Below are positions 14,209-25,619 of a stretch of DNA of 64,000 nt, piece after piece; position 1 is the first letter of the stretch, and the number at the start of each line of letters is the position of its first letter. The notes beneath the pieces are model-generated. The model ran no database searches. It worked only from the letters and a program-made list of their open reading frames with translations, and was not told the origin of the DNA. Origin of the DNA: Himantopus leucocephalus (Eukaryota; Chordata; Aves; Charadriiformes; Recurvirostridae); the NCBI GenBank assembly GCA_003993805.1, contig RSEF01000001.1, positions 75,554,206-75,618,205 on the forward strand, written 5' to 3'. The position numbers were made by a program, and so were the translations under genes.

Positions 14209-14264
14209 TTCTCTATTGATGTCTTGTTCCTGGTACTTGACACTGACCATCTTGTCTGTGAAAG

Positions 14265-14339
14265 GAAGCACTCCAGCTGGCTTGCCTGATAAGAAGAAAG
14301 GAAAGTTTGCTTGGTTTAGTCACTCCACAGAAACCCATG
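14265..14339 (+). CDS. CACNA1C: CACNA1C exon 9* (alternative I-II linker cassette)
   Basis: This 75-bp cassette adds 25 residues to the cytoplasmic I-II linker, downstream of the beta-subunit-binding site. It reads (R)STPAGLPDKKKGKFAWFSH then STETH, and the last G plus TG of exon 10 makes Val. The motif KKGKFAWFSHSTETH is that of mammalian exon 9*, which is enriched in smooth muscle. Phase is 1 on both sides, so inclusion or skipping keeps the frame; skipping is predicted to restore Met at the junction. The acceptor (tctgtgaaag) and donor (ATG|gtaatg) are both weak, as expected of a cassette. Flanking TGCATG sites suggest Rbfox control. Confidence 0.9.
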
Positions 14340-16333
14340 GTAATGTTCCACTGCACTCTGTGTCCACATGGCGTATATCTGTGTGTATGTGTCTATATAT
14401 CTCTATACAGACTGACATATAATATATCTTTGTATACTTCTGCATGTGCGTGCCTTGCTTTTTCCATTGCTTGTGCGGTGTCCTCTTCATGCACTCAAGA
14501 TAATAAGCTGCTCTGCAAATCAATCTCTTGCTAATGTCTTCAAAATTGTTTTCCATTTGCAAATAAGCTCAAATATGACTTGAAAAGTGCTTTACCTCAT
14601 CTTCAAAGATGACTTGCGGAATATCAACGTTTTGTTTTCTTCCTGAAGGGCTTAGTCTGGACTGAAAATTTTAATTATGAATGTTGTTTTTTCTTACAGC
14701 TTGCTTGACTATTTCGTGTGCATCAAAATATGAATTCACTTGATTCCTTAATTTGTCTTTCCGACCAGACAAGATTATTAAAACATCTAGTCTTTGTAAA
14801 GCAACAGGCACCATTAGAGTACAATATTTCATAGTTATGCCAAGAGTACTAAAGAGTCCATTATTTCATATGATCCTAAGAACACAGTACAAGAACTTTA
14901 GATTTCCCAAGACATATGTTGTTGGCACATGAATTGTTGGGATGGGATGAAGGAAAGATAGTTCATTTTGAGGGATGTTTCTACCATAATGCTTTCAGAG
15001 CAGGAACCCAGGACCTCTTTGGAAGAACCTTCTGATATCTTTCTAGCTTCTGAAAGAAGACCTGGCCCCATGGCGCGTTAAACATCTGCGCAATTGAAAT
15101 GCAGAACTTACTTGTTCTACATGGCCTGGTTTTGCATCAAGGACCCACAAAGAGATACGTTCTCAATATTGAGTAACGTATTCTTACAGGCTGTTAGAAG
15201 CCTCTCCAACAGGTAATAGTGTGTGCTTTCAAATCTCATCTGAGATATATATCCAACTGCTAATACAGGTCATGTTCTGAAGTTCTACCAGGCATCTGAG
15301 ATATCTGTTTAACAACTCCATCATTCATTCTTAAGTATCATTTTTTCATTTGTTTTGTGTGTTTGAAAAGGGGGAGGAGGGAAGAAGGACACATATTGGA
15401 TCCTATCCATTGTCCTAACTTATGTTGAATGATTATATATTAAGGAGTTATTAGAGCTCATATAGGAGCTGGGAGCAACTGATGAAATGGAAATTGTGGT
15501 ATCTTTTATTTTTTATGACCTGTAGAAGCAAATCAAATATTGAGGTTTGATTACAGATAGAAGATGTGACAGGTCTTTGAATCCAGATGAGTTCACACCC
15601 AAGGTTGCTTTCATTTGATGTTTCTTCCATGATACTTCTGTAAAAGCCTAGGAGATTCTGTCCAGTTCTTAGCTGGTGGGTGTCAACATAAAAATCTCTA
15701 CCATAGTCCATATTCATTAGCTCCTTTGTTGGTAATATCTGAATGAGTCAGTCTGATTTCCCCTCTTATCCCTATAGGTCCAGTTTATAAGTGTAAGGTT
15801 GAAACACGGTAATGGTTAGTATATGACAGACCAGCTATCAGTATTATTTATGTGGTACTTGCTGTCAGGCTAATAGAAGCTGTTTTTCTGAATACCTGTC
15901 AATCTTTTTACTTGAACTCTGCTCATTGCACAAGAGATTGGGGAGGGCAGTGAGATGGTTGGGCGGGTGCAAGCAAAGGGGCATTTTTTCAGGTGTTCCA
16001 TTGAATCAAGCAAAAGCTTCTTTGATGGCTTTGCCAGGTTCTCTAATTTTCAATGGATCTCATTCATAAAATTTCCAGGCATTGACTCTGAAAGAAAGAA
16101 AGCAGCTGCTTCTTCCCTTTAGCATTTGAGTAACCTGTGTATGTTCCTGAAGTCTACCTGCCCAGCCTGGCCTGTGCAGGGAGGCAATAGACTTGCTCAG
16201 CAAATTGCTTAATCCTCAGGAGCTGCAGGTGACGGTCTTTTCATTAAGCCAGTTCCTTCACTCGTGATTCGTTAAGAGATGTGCCAGGTTCTAATGGCCA
16301 ACCCTCTCTTTTTCTTCCCTTTGACTCTTACAG
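14340..16333 (+). other. CACNA1C: Intron 9*
   Basis: GT-AG intron of 1,994 bp. It carries a TGCATG at 14441-14446, a stretch alternating in TA/TG at about 14380-14435, and AT-rich unique sequence. The 88-codon minus-strand ORF at 15451-15717 is not recognised. A pyrimidine tract (ctctctttttcttccctttgactcttacag) precedes exon 10. Confidence 0.8.
14441..14446 (+). promoter_or_regulatory. UGCAUG Rbfox site downstream of exon 9*
   Basis: A second exact TGCATG lies 102 nt after the exon 9* donor. Downstream Rbfox sites usually enhance inclusion, so the exon sits between elements of predicted opposite effect. Conservation was not tested. Confidence 0.5.
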
Positions 16334-16424
16334 TGAGCATGCCCACCAGTGAGACTGAGTCCGTGAACACAGACAACGTCCCTGGAGCAGATATTGAAGG
16401 CGAAAACTGCGGTGCTAGGCTAGC
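16334..16424 (+). CDS. CACNA1C: CACNA1C exon 10 (I-II linker)
   Basis: This 91-bp exon encodes (M/V)[18 protein letters not shown] then [12 protein letters not shown], part of the cytoplasmic linker between repeats I and II. The acceptor is ttacag and the donor GC|gtgagt. It starts with the last two bases of a codon, Met if joined to exon 9 or Val if joined to 9*, and ends after two bases of an Ala codon completed by exon 11. The match to mammalian Cav1.2 is nearly complete; TDNVPGAD replaces TENVAGGD of the mammalian protein. Confidence 0.96.
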
Positions 16425-17249
16425 GTGAGTACATATGCACAGATATATGTATGCAGACGTTGGATTGAGCTTGGTGGGTTAAAGCCAGGGCAAATGTCAA
16501 GCTTTTTAAGGGGATGAAAACCCCACAATGGGTGAAAGGGGAAGGTGGAGAAGTTCTATTGATCCTGGTTCTTATCTTAATTGCAATGTAAACTCCCTCC
16601 TGACATTAGCAGAGAGCCTCTGGGTTTACATAGATGTAAATAAAGCACAGAATTCCCAGGATAAGCAGATCTGGTTTTGCATAATAGCTAAAAGAAGAAC
16701 TGGTGGATAACAGTGTTCTTATTTTAAAATTCCTCTTTGGTGATAGATAATCAAATCCAGTATATGTAGACCAAAGAGTGGAAATGACTGGTCTGTTTTA
16801 ATTTCTCTGATGATTCTTGTACACTTTACAGTGTCTTGTAATAGAAATAATGGATGATAATTCCCATCCTGCAGCCTGAATTACACCCTTCAAATGCTGA
16901 ACACAATACTGTAGTGACAAATACATACATCAGTTAGGAAGAAATAATGCCTCCTTGATATTGCACCATTGTAGTTAATGTAGATGCTCAAGAATGTGTG
17001 AGATAGTACTTATGGAATACCATATTATATGGTATATTTTTTAGCATCACAGAGAGCAAGAATAGGCAAGACTTTTGCCTTTTGCGTGACTTGAACAAGA
17101 CTGGACTTTATGCTGTGAGGGAGTATGTTAGCCCCTCCAAATTTCCTTGATAAATGGGCTAAGCATAGCAGTGTTATAGCCTGTACAATGCTGGAGTATT
17201 TTAAAGCTCTGTCCTGTCCTTGGGCATACCTTTAGCCTTTCAATGTTGG

Positions 17250-17790
17250 TCAAATGATCATCATAAGTACATAAGAAATGATCTATTTTGTCAGACCTGT
17301 GGTCCAGCTGGCCAGTATTCAGGTGCTGACAGTGACAGGAGGGCAAGTGTGCAAGCCTGGCCACTTCCTACTTTCCAGTCCCCTTTTACTGCTCCCAAAT
17401 TCATGCTTATTGGATGAGAGTTGCTAGAGGGCACACTTCTGCTTTTTGCCTTTGGCGGTGATTTATGGACCTGCCATCCATGGATTTATCTGAACCCACT
17501 AAGGCTGTCTGCCCTGACAATGTTCTGTGGCACCAAGTTTCAGAAGTTCACTACCTGCTGTGTAGACAAGTACTTTCTCGTATCTGTTTTAAGATGATCT
17601 ACTACTACTTTTAGTCAATGTCTCTCCTTCTAATACTGTGAAATTTGGTGATCAACAGTTCTGCATTCAGCTTATCTGTCACTTTCATGACTTTGTAAAC
17701 CTTGATTGTGTCTCCCACACACACCATTGGCCCTCTCCTCTACAAACTAAAGAGGAGGAGATCTTATCTGCCCTACAAGACGTGATATGT
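17250..17790 (-). mobile_element. Ancient amniote CR1 LINE remnant (reverse)
   Basis: The run 'cataagaaatgatctattttgtcagacctgtggtccagctggccagtattc', then 'ggacctgccatccatggatttatctgaaccca', 'tgttctgtggcaccaagtttcagaagttca', 'tgtgtagacaagtactttctc' and 'cttgattgtgtctccc', follows the reverse complement of the 3' part of old amniote CR1 families. It is much more diverged than the avian CR1 copies in this window and non-coding. Confidence 0.75.
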
Positions 17791-20212
17791 GGAATATGTT
17801 GTAAATTCAGTCTGCTTTCCTGTAAGTGCCAGCCAGTGACTTACAAACCCCAGGAGAAATTATTTGTGATAGCTTTCCTTTACCTGCCTGCTGTTGCCTA
17901 CCTGCTGAGTCTGGCATTTTAGTTTAGATTATGAACTCTTTTCTGAAAGAACCAGGCTAGGTCTATTCATGGTTCTGAGGCAGTTGTAGCCCTCCCTTTA
18001 GCACCCCACCAAGCTGCTTGTGGTCTTGTCACATTACAGGAAGCAGCAGCTGGATATGTGACCACTTCTTCCAGCTGGATCCAATTTGGAGAACCATCTC
18101 TATTCTGCAGTTATGGTTCCCAACACAATGGGTCCCCTGGTTCTACACAGTGCCAACAACAATGGCAACTGTTACTATAAAGTCGCATATATTTTTAATA
18201 TTACAGCTTACATTCATTTAATGTCCTTAATCCCAAAGGATCCTAAAGGATTTTATGAACTGTAAATGCAGGGATTGTTTTCACAGCATTAGAGTTCAGG
18301 CACCTTCAGGGTAAAATGTGGCAGGTGTTTAACAACAAAGGGCACAAGTGTATAAGGAGATGTATGAGGGATAGCTTGTTTTGCACTGAAACTGCGTGGG
18401 GGATTTTGGCAAGAAGAACATAATTGCCTTGGCTGGAATGTGGCCAGGAGAGCTGAAGTCAAACCCCACTCTAAATGTAATCATGACTTAGAATGGAGTT
18501 TACTTAAAATAGCCCAACATGCCCACAGGAGAATGGCAGTACTGTGATCTGGCACTGCAATCACGGGATGGCTACGTCCAACACATTTCAGGGAAAAAGA
18601 CATAGGAAAATGACAGGAAAACAGAATTTCATTTCTTCTTCCCATGTTGTAAATGTTAAAACAGGGCCCTAAGTTTTGCCAGAGCAGGACATGTAAGATT
18701 CAGGGAGATAAACAGTTTCCTTGCCACTTTCCACTTAATTTGAAAATGGGTGATGTATAGTAGGGAAATTGAAGTCTGTGATTGAGAAGGAATTTTTTAC
18801 CCCTTACCCAAGGACAATTAAGATCCTCAAGGCCTCACTCAGATTGCTTTTCATGTCTAAGAGATGGATAGGCTCCTTCATCCAGAAAAATGAATGGCTG
18901 TATCATTGTATTTGAAATTCTGGAGCAAAATACAAATTCTGCCAACGCTTCCTGCTTTTGTAAAGCATTGGTTTCAAACTGGTGGAGCTGCAAATTCCAT
19001 AGTTATGGGTACATTCAGATCTGCCTTTAATTCTGAGGCTTGGAATCCTTTCTGCTTTGTTTTGTTACTGCATCACACACTCCGGCAGAGAGAGAAACAA
19101 GCTTTCCTGTTTCGAGAATTATTAAGTCCTCTTCTTCTCGCTGAGCCCTCATTTAAACCTTCCATAGGCCTATAGTCCTGCTGGAACATATAAAATATAA
19201 GCAAGAATTTATTTGAATGAGTATTTTCTTTTATTGAAAGCTGACTAAGAGAATCGGAATTTGGCCCAGTGTTCAAGACTAGAGATAATTCATGTGTGAA
19301 GTCAGTTGAGCGTTTCAAACAAGTTCCTCTTCTAGTACTAGTGACTTTGAGTAAACACTAATAATTATAGTCACAACATTCTGATTTACTCTAGTTGAAT
19401 ATTAGGCCCAGACTTTTGAGCAGTCATTTGCCCTCTGGATTTTATTTTTACATTTGAAATGGCTAGACAAGATTTTTGTTCAATTGTTGAGTTTCATCTG
19501 TTGCAGATGAGTCTTCATTTTTACCACCCTGCTAAAATCACCTAGTGGCAATGAGACCCCTTTGCCTTGCTATAAACACATTTTTTTCCCAGAGGGCAGA
19601 GACTGCACTGGGCAAGCTGCAGCCAGACATGACTGAAGCAACAGGGAGATTTCAAGTCAAAGGTAATATATTTATTTATTTAGTGGCATCAGGCTGCTAG
19701 GGCATTTAACCACCCTAGCACCACCACCACAGTTACAGGCTGACCTTGCCATCAGAATGTGCTCATGATAAAAGGAAAAAAGAACCCAGGAGACTGAAAG
19801 AAAAAGCATTTTTGTTGAAGATAACTCAGAATTACTGGCTGTTCTTTCTGTTCTTGTAAAAAGCTGTAGAGCTTTGAAAGGCAGGGTCTGTGAATGACAG
19901 AAAGATCTGCTTGAGAAGCCAGGCTCAAGCATGCCTTTTGGAAAAGGAGCTCTTCCCTGACAGCATTTCTTGACTCCACAGAGACATATACTGTATGAGA
20001 TCAGGAGAGTACCTTTCAAACACAAGCTATCTCCTCTTGATGAATTGTCTCAAAGACGCTTTTATTTCTATAGTATCCATACTATAGAAACTGCCTTCAT
20101 CAGCTGTGCTGTCTGGAGCAATGCCAGTCTTCAAGCTAGCAGAAGGAGTTTCAGGAGGAATCTAATATCTAATCTCTCTTTGCTTATTGTGTAATTCCAG
20201 TTTCTTAGAACT

Positions 20213-20229
20213 AAAAAAAAAAAAAAAAA
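20213..20229 (+). repeat. Poly-A run
   Basis: About 17 A residues followed by A-rich sequence. No recognisable retrocopy lies upstream, so this is treated as a simple repeat. Confidence 0.8.
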
Positions 20230-23200
20230 CAAAACAAGACCCTCATTCATATTCATTCCTGGTGTAATTCTACTGCCATCAGGAGAGCTGTGTCAGGGAG
20301 TAGTTCCCTTCCAAAGACGGGTGTTAGCTTTATCAGGCATCTGAATTTGAAAAAGATTTTGTAGGGTTCCACAGGACATTGAAAAGCATCCCACAACTTC
20401 CACAGTATATCATCCCTGTCATGGTATTGCCTTGTACTGCACTGACATCCACCCCGCCGTAGAAACACAACAGCTTTTATCCTCAAGGACAACATTTGGA
20501 AGTGGAACTTATCTTACTTCTGATGTGTCACAGCTTTAATAACCTGTTGCCTCTGGGTATAAAGAAACGCGTTTCCTCTGCAGCAAGCATCAGTGGGATA
20601 AACCCAGAACTAGGAGCAATGGGTTTCTATTTACAGGTAGCCTTATACCCAGGACTTCCCAATAGCGAGTAATTTCCCTGAGCCTCTGTGGTTACTGCTG
20701 TGCAGGACTTAGATTCCTGAGGACAGGCTCTTGCTCATAATCAGTAGTAATCTGTTCTGTGCGGGATGTCAGCATATATAATCTTTCAATACAACCAGAA
20801 TGTTAATTTTCTAATACAACCATACAGATTTGGAGTGCCACAATAGAGCTTGCTTTTATACATATGTATTAGATAAAAAAAAGACCTTTGTGGAAACTAA
20901 TGTTCCATAGAGCCTCAATAGAAAAGTGAAGCACTTGAGCTCAAAGGGAAAGAGAGCTTAAAATTATCTGCTTTCACTGAAACAATAAGCCACTTGGCAT
21001 TTTCACCTTGGATGGGATTTCCATACATTTGGAGGACAGTTCAATTGCTTTTCCACCAAAGAGGGTTAAAACAATAAAACAGGATAAAACAAAAGCAGCA
21101 ACCTACACTGGCTTTCCAACTGAAAACAGTGTGTCCTGGAAATATTATGAACAATGGAAGCTTTCCCTGGCAGCTGAAGCATCAGTAATTTTCCCTTGGT
21201 GCTTTTCTGGCTGGGAACATAATTCCTATGCAGTTGTTGCAATAATCAGCATAGGAGCCAGTAGTAAAGGCAAAAGAGTCAGTTTGCTTGCAGGTTTGCT
21301 ATAGTTGCTGCTGGTTTTCACCTGATGAGAAGATAACATCCTTCTGTGAGGACCAAAGTCCCCATCACATCAGAAGCAGTGGTAAGAAAACTCTGCCAAA
21401 AGCTCAGAAACTACTGCTGACTTCAGCAAGAAAACACACAGGATCAACCCTTATGTGTCAGGCTCAGCTACTGCTTTCCGATTTATTATGAGCAAGGTGT
21501 GTTTGATATTCCCAGTCAGCTCTAGATATGTGTCTAAAGGACAATAACGTGCCCTTGTGGAGGAGGAATTATCTTCCTCCTTCGGATTCTGTGACAGGCC
21601 TTGCCTGTGACTTGCCACAGGGAGAGGAAGATTATTCACTAAATGCTGAAGTGCTGGCCCATTTTTCTAGGCTGTAAGAAAGCCTGTTGAATAGCAAACC
21701 AGCTCAATTTTAAGCTAGACAGATCCAGTTTTCTTAAGGATATTCTGTAGATTTTTACTGCTGATGGCCAACAACAACCTCTCTCTTAAAACCAGCATCA
21801 CTCCCATCAGGTCAGTGTGCTCTCCAGTGCTTCTGCAAGAGGGCAAGAATGTTAAAAAAGGGAAGAGGCATTGCTGTGTGGACTGTGCTGAAATTCAGTG
21901 ATTGCCTGAGCAGGATGATCTCAGGCCATATTAGAACGCAAGTTGTCCAGGGCCGGTCATCTGTTCTGTTTTGCTGGAAGCTTTCTAATTAATGGTGAGA
22001 AATATGAAACGGTCATTGCGTGTCCCCGAACAACTCCCCAGTGTTAGTTGCACTGTACAGAGGATACCAGGCGGAAGGATGGAGGCCCATTGCTTCAGTG
22101 TGAATCGCAGAGGTATACCTGAGGGTAGAACTTAACCCTAACACTTTATTAGCCTGAGAGATTATCAGGTATGCAGTGTACATTCCTGAAATGTCATGAT
22201 GTTGTATGCTCTTGTCCCAGCAATATGTGGAAAAAGGACCCTAGGGTGGGCATCTTCTCTTCAGGGATGCCAGCATGCTGACTAGAAGCAATGAAATGTC
22301 ATCAGCAGGAATATAGAGAGGGGAAAATGTTGTGCTGTTTGACCAGTAACAGCATGAATGCACCATATTGCACCAAAACAGAATCAATATCACGCCAGGA
22401 CTGTGTTCTCACAGTTCTAAAATCTGTAGGATATGCAGAGTGCAGCTCTTTGGATGTTCCCCAAAGTTGTGTATAACCTAGAGGCATGGTAAGTAAATTT
22501 CTGTGTTGCTGCTTTTCGGAGAGGTTTTACTATTATCCAAGGGCTTTTGTAAGTCCTCATGAAGATAGTTGCCTATAGCCTATAGGCAGGATCATATAGT
22601 GTAAAAGTAGTTGTGACCAGCATGCCAGGTAATTTCATGGTCATGTTTAGCAATTTCTACATCCAGAAAACAACTGTAACGTGGCCTTTGTGTCATGCTT
22701 GGAGACCTACAAGATTTTTCCAGAATTGTTTGTTGTGTGTGCAATTATACAAAGTCCTCAATCCCTGTTATACAACTGTCACATTCTTTACAAGTGCATA
22801 GTTTCTTTTCTCTGGTGTCCACCATGAACAGAGAAATGAAGACTATCTCTCAGAATGCAGTATATCTCACTACATTTGAAATATGCTGATTATCCTGAGT
22901 TTATGTTGATAAAATCTTTAAATTTCATTTTCTTATGTGTTTCTTAACTATGTAAGGTTAGAAGAGTTTTAGAGAATTTAAGAGAGCCAGTCAAACACTA
23001 GAGGTCTGATTTTTGTGTTTGTCTTTCTAAAAGATAATCTGAGTTATATGGTTCCTATGATAAAAACACTCAGTAGTGATCTGAAATGGTTTTCATTATG
23101 GGCTCCTATACCATGATTTCAAACAACAGTTTCTCAAGACATTCCAGAGCTGGACACAAATGGGGACGCTCTCTTTCTCCCAATGACATAAAGCTCCCAG

Positions 23201-24784
23201 GATACCAGGCATGCAAGAGATCCATGTTTAAACTCAGCAGAGAATCTGGTCCACCCTGAACCCCTGGCAAATGCCAGTCTGGAGTGTCACAAAGAGGCTG
23301 TGGCAGGGCCCCAAATCCAGACTATTTGACAGTCCCTAGTGATGCCATAAAAGCATTTTTGTACATGACATAGTTAACCCTGGTTCTGAAAGACAAAAGA
23401 TCCTTGATCATAAGGTTCATTTGAAAAATGTGTTTCCAATTTGGACATAATGTTTTCAGAATCAGTTATTGTACAGTTCGTGTTTCCAAAATTCCATTTC
23501 ACTCTTGGATTCTGCCTCTAAATATAAATCTCTTCCTCCTTCCTTGTCCTGTTCTATATATATAGCACACCCACATGTGATAAAGCCTTCTGCCATAGCA
23601 GTAAGGCAATGGGGAGGGAGGCTGTAGCTAACCTGTGGGAGCACTGAATGCACTTGGCTGCTGCTCATAATGCTCCAAAGATATAATTATCACATGCATG
23701 ATGAGTACTACACCTGCCACATCTCTTTTGCTTAAATAAATAAAAGATTCCTTAAATGCCGCACAGCTCCCCTACTGGGAAACCATTAGCCAGAGAGGCC
23801 ACCAGAGGACTTCACGCTCCCTGTCCTTCACCTTCCACCAGGCAGGTTCCCCATGACATCTCTCTTGCTCTCTTCCCCCCCCCCGCCCCAACCTTTTCCT
23901 ATGAACGTCCTTGCCATCTCCTTTTCAGTGCCCAGCTTTCTCCTTGTGATTTTTTCTTCTTTTTCTTTCGGCTGTCTTTGTCTGAGCCTTCTTCCCTGTT
24001 GCCTGTAAATCTGATCCATTACAGTTTGTAGGTAGCACTTACCAAGCAAGAATTCTCAGTGAGAAGCTGGGATAACTTTAACATTAAGGATGTGCTTTGT
24101 AGGTGCTTCACCCGTCATCCTTGTTAAAGCTGGCTTTGTCTCTGCAGCGTAATTTAGCATTCTGCTCAGCCAGTGCATTATTTCTTCTTTATCAAAAGAG
24201 TTCTTGTGTGTGTCTGTAACCACACTGCTGCCTAGTGTGTGGCCTAGACAAGCTGCCTGTGACACAGCAGGAATGATGTATTCAGTGCAAAGGCTTTTTT
24301 TTTTGCTTGGACCATCTGCTGGTGAAATGTTCCTATCACTAAAATCTCTTTCACATAAGGAAACTGACCCATCACTGATTACTCGTCAGTGACTGATGTC
24401 CTCAAACAGGGACATGACCATTTTTAAGACTGCTACAGAAGGTAGTGTTAGATGCTTTGACAATTACTTTGTCCCATGTCTACTAACAGTAAATCCATTT
24501 TTAAGCCAGTACAGTAAGACCTTTGCTGACTGTTGTCAACAATGAATCACTTTCCTATCATAGCGGGAACCTTAAGAAATGCTTCAACCCAGCAGAAATA
24601 TCTTGTTCATAGTCACTCCCCAGATTCTCATTTCTTCTGTTATTGGTAGTGGATTTTGCAGCTTCCTAAATCACCTCTGACTCAAGTCATTGCATCCACA
24701 TGCCTTTATTTCTCTCTATGCACTATTATGCATGTACCAAAAGACAGCCAAAGAGTTCAAAGGCCTTACAGGACATGTGTCAAG

Positions 24785-24890
24785 CAGAGCAAGGTAGTGG
24801 TTAGAGAATTGGGGTCTGTCTCAAGCTTTGCCTGTGACTTCTTATAAAAGGCTAATGAGATTATTTAGTTGAATAAATCCAAGTGCATGG
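24785..24890 (+). repeat. Possible MIR SINE fragment
   Basis: 'ggtagtggttagagaattggggtctgtc ... agctttgcctgtgacttc' resembles the 5' half of a MIR ('agtggttagagca ... ggctctgccactgac'). It is diverged and truncated. Confidence 0.45.
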
Positions 24891-25592
24891 AATTAGATAT
24901 TTAAAAACATATATAGTGGGAACATGGCCAATTTTTCAGGAAGGCTTAATTCCCAGAATTTCATTGATAGCAACAGAATCTGTTATTGTTCAGACCCTTT
25001 TGAATTCAAACCAATTTCCATAGCTAACAAAGAAAAATAAGTGTTAGTATCTGAGTTTGAAAATATCCAGCATGCACTGTTTTTCCCTCAATTGCTAGAA
25101 AAAAAGAAGGCATTATTTTCCCCATGGTTTCATAATGTGCTTATATACCCTGAAGTGACAGGTGATGTGTGAAAGCAACAAGTCTGTCTGTATAAAGTCA
25201 TGCATATTTTAATATAAGAAAAAAATCTAGTGACTAAAAGAAAAAAGAGTCGTACTTGAAAAATAAATTTGGTAGCAGATGTAGAGTACCCCTAGCATTA
25301 GACCAGCTTGTTACCCAAGAGAAAAGCTAGTTCACTGATGTCTGTAGATGGTAGGATCCCATCATGGCATGCCTCCTGCTTCATGACTCCTGCCAAAAAA
25401 ACTAGATTTGTGTATCAGGGAATTCTAGCCATGCCCAGTGCCTACATTGACTTACAGGGGATTCAAGAGGAAAACAGCATCCATTAAAAAATTAATTGAG
25501 CTTAAATTTGTTTCTTTCTGTTGTTGTTTTCATAAAAGCCTGGGAGGTACGGGACAGCTTCAGAGACTTTAATAGCAATTCTTGTCTTTCAG

Positions 25593-25619
25593 GCATCGGA
25601 TCTCAAAATCAAAGTTTAG
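25593..25619 (+). CDS. CACNA1C: CACNA1C exon 11 (27-nt microexon)
   Basis: This very short exon completes Ala and encodes HRISKSKF plus two bases of Ser, in the last part of the I-II linker before IIS1. It lies between ctttcag and the donor AG|gtaagt. The nine residues are identical to mammalian Cav1.2, and neighbouring exons 10 and 12 only join in frame with or without all 27 nt. Skipping would remove a basic Ser/Lys-rich segment (RISKSK). It is constitutive in the reference mammalian transcript as I know it; whether birds skip it cannot be seen here. Confidence 0.93.
   Translation, partial: ASDLKIKV

Larger units (their letters stand above)
1..14264 (+). other. CACNA1C: Intron upstream of exon 9* (3' part)
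   Basis: This is non-coding sequence before exon 9*. I looked for the exon 9 signature (the beta-subunit-binding stretch with a LDWI core) and did not find it, so exon 9 is inferred to lie before base 1. Visible contents are a hairpin repeat at 840-893, a possible MIR fragment near 1885-1965, a 13-bp tandem duplication at 3778-3803, an unresolved base at 3742, a T-run near 7998-8009, a MIR-like fragment near 10304-10410 and a CR1 3' end at 11940-12120. The 171-codon minus-strand ORF at 4447-4962 and the 146-codon plus-strand ORF at 9934-10374 show no domain I recognise. Confidence 0.75.
16425..25592 (+). other. CACNA1C: Intron 10
   Basis: The largest fully contained intron, 9,168 bp. It holds an ancient minus-strand CR1 remnant at 17250-17790, a poly-A run at 20213-20229, a C10 tract at 23875-23884 and a MIR-like fragment near 24785-24890. 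The remainder looks like unique intronic DNA. Scattered ORFs of 60-120 codons overlap on both strands and show no domain. Confidence 0.8.

Noticed and set aside
1..14264. Search for exon 9 (beta-subunit-binding domain)
   Set aside because: No stretch encoding the LDWI-type core or its neighbours was seen on the + strand, so exon 9 is inferred to be upstream of the window.
20213..20229. Poly-A run as a retrogene tail
   Set aside because: The preceding sequence shows no coding similarity or target-site duplication that I can see.
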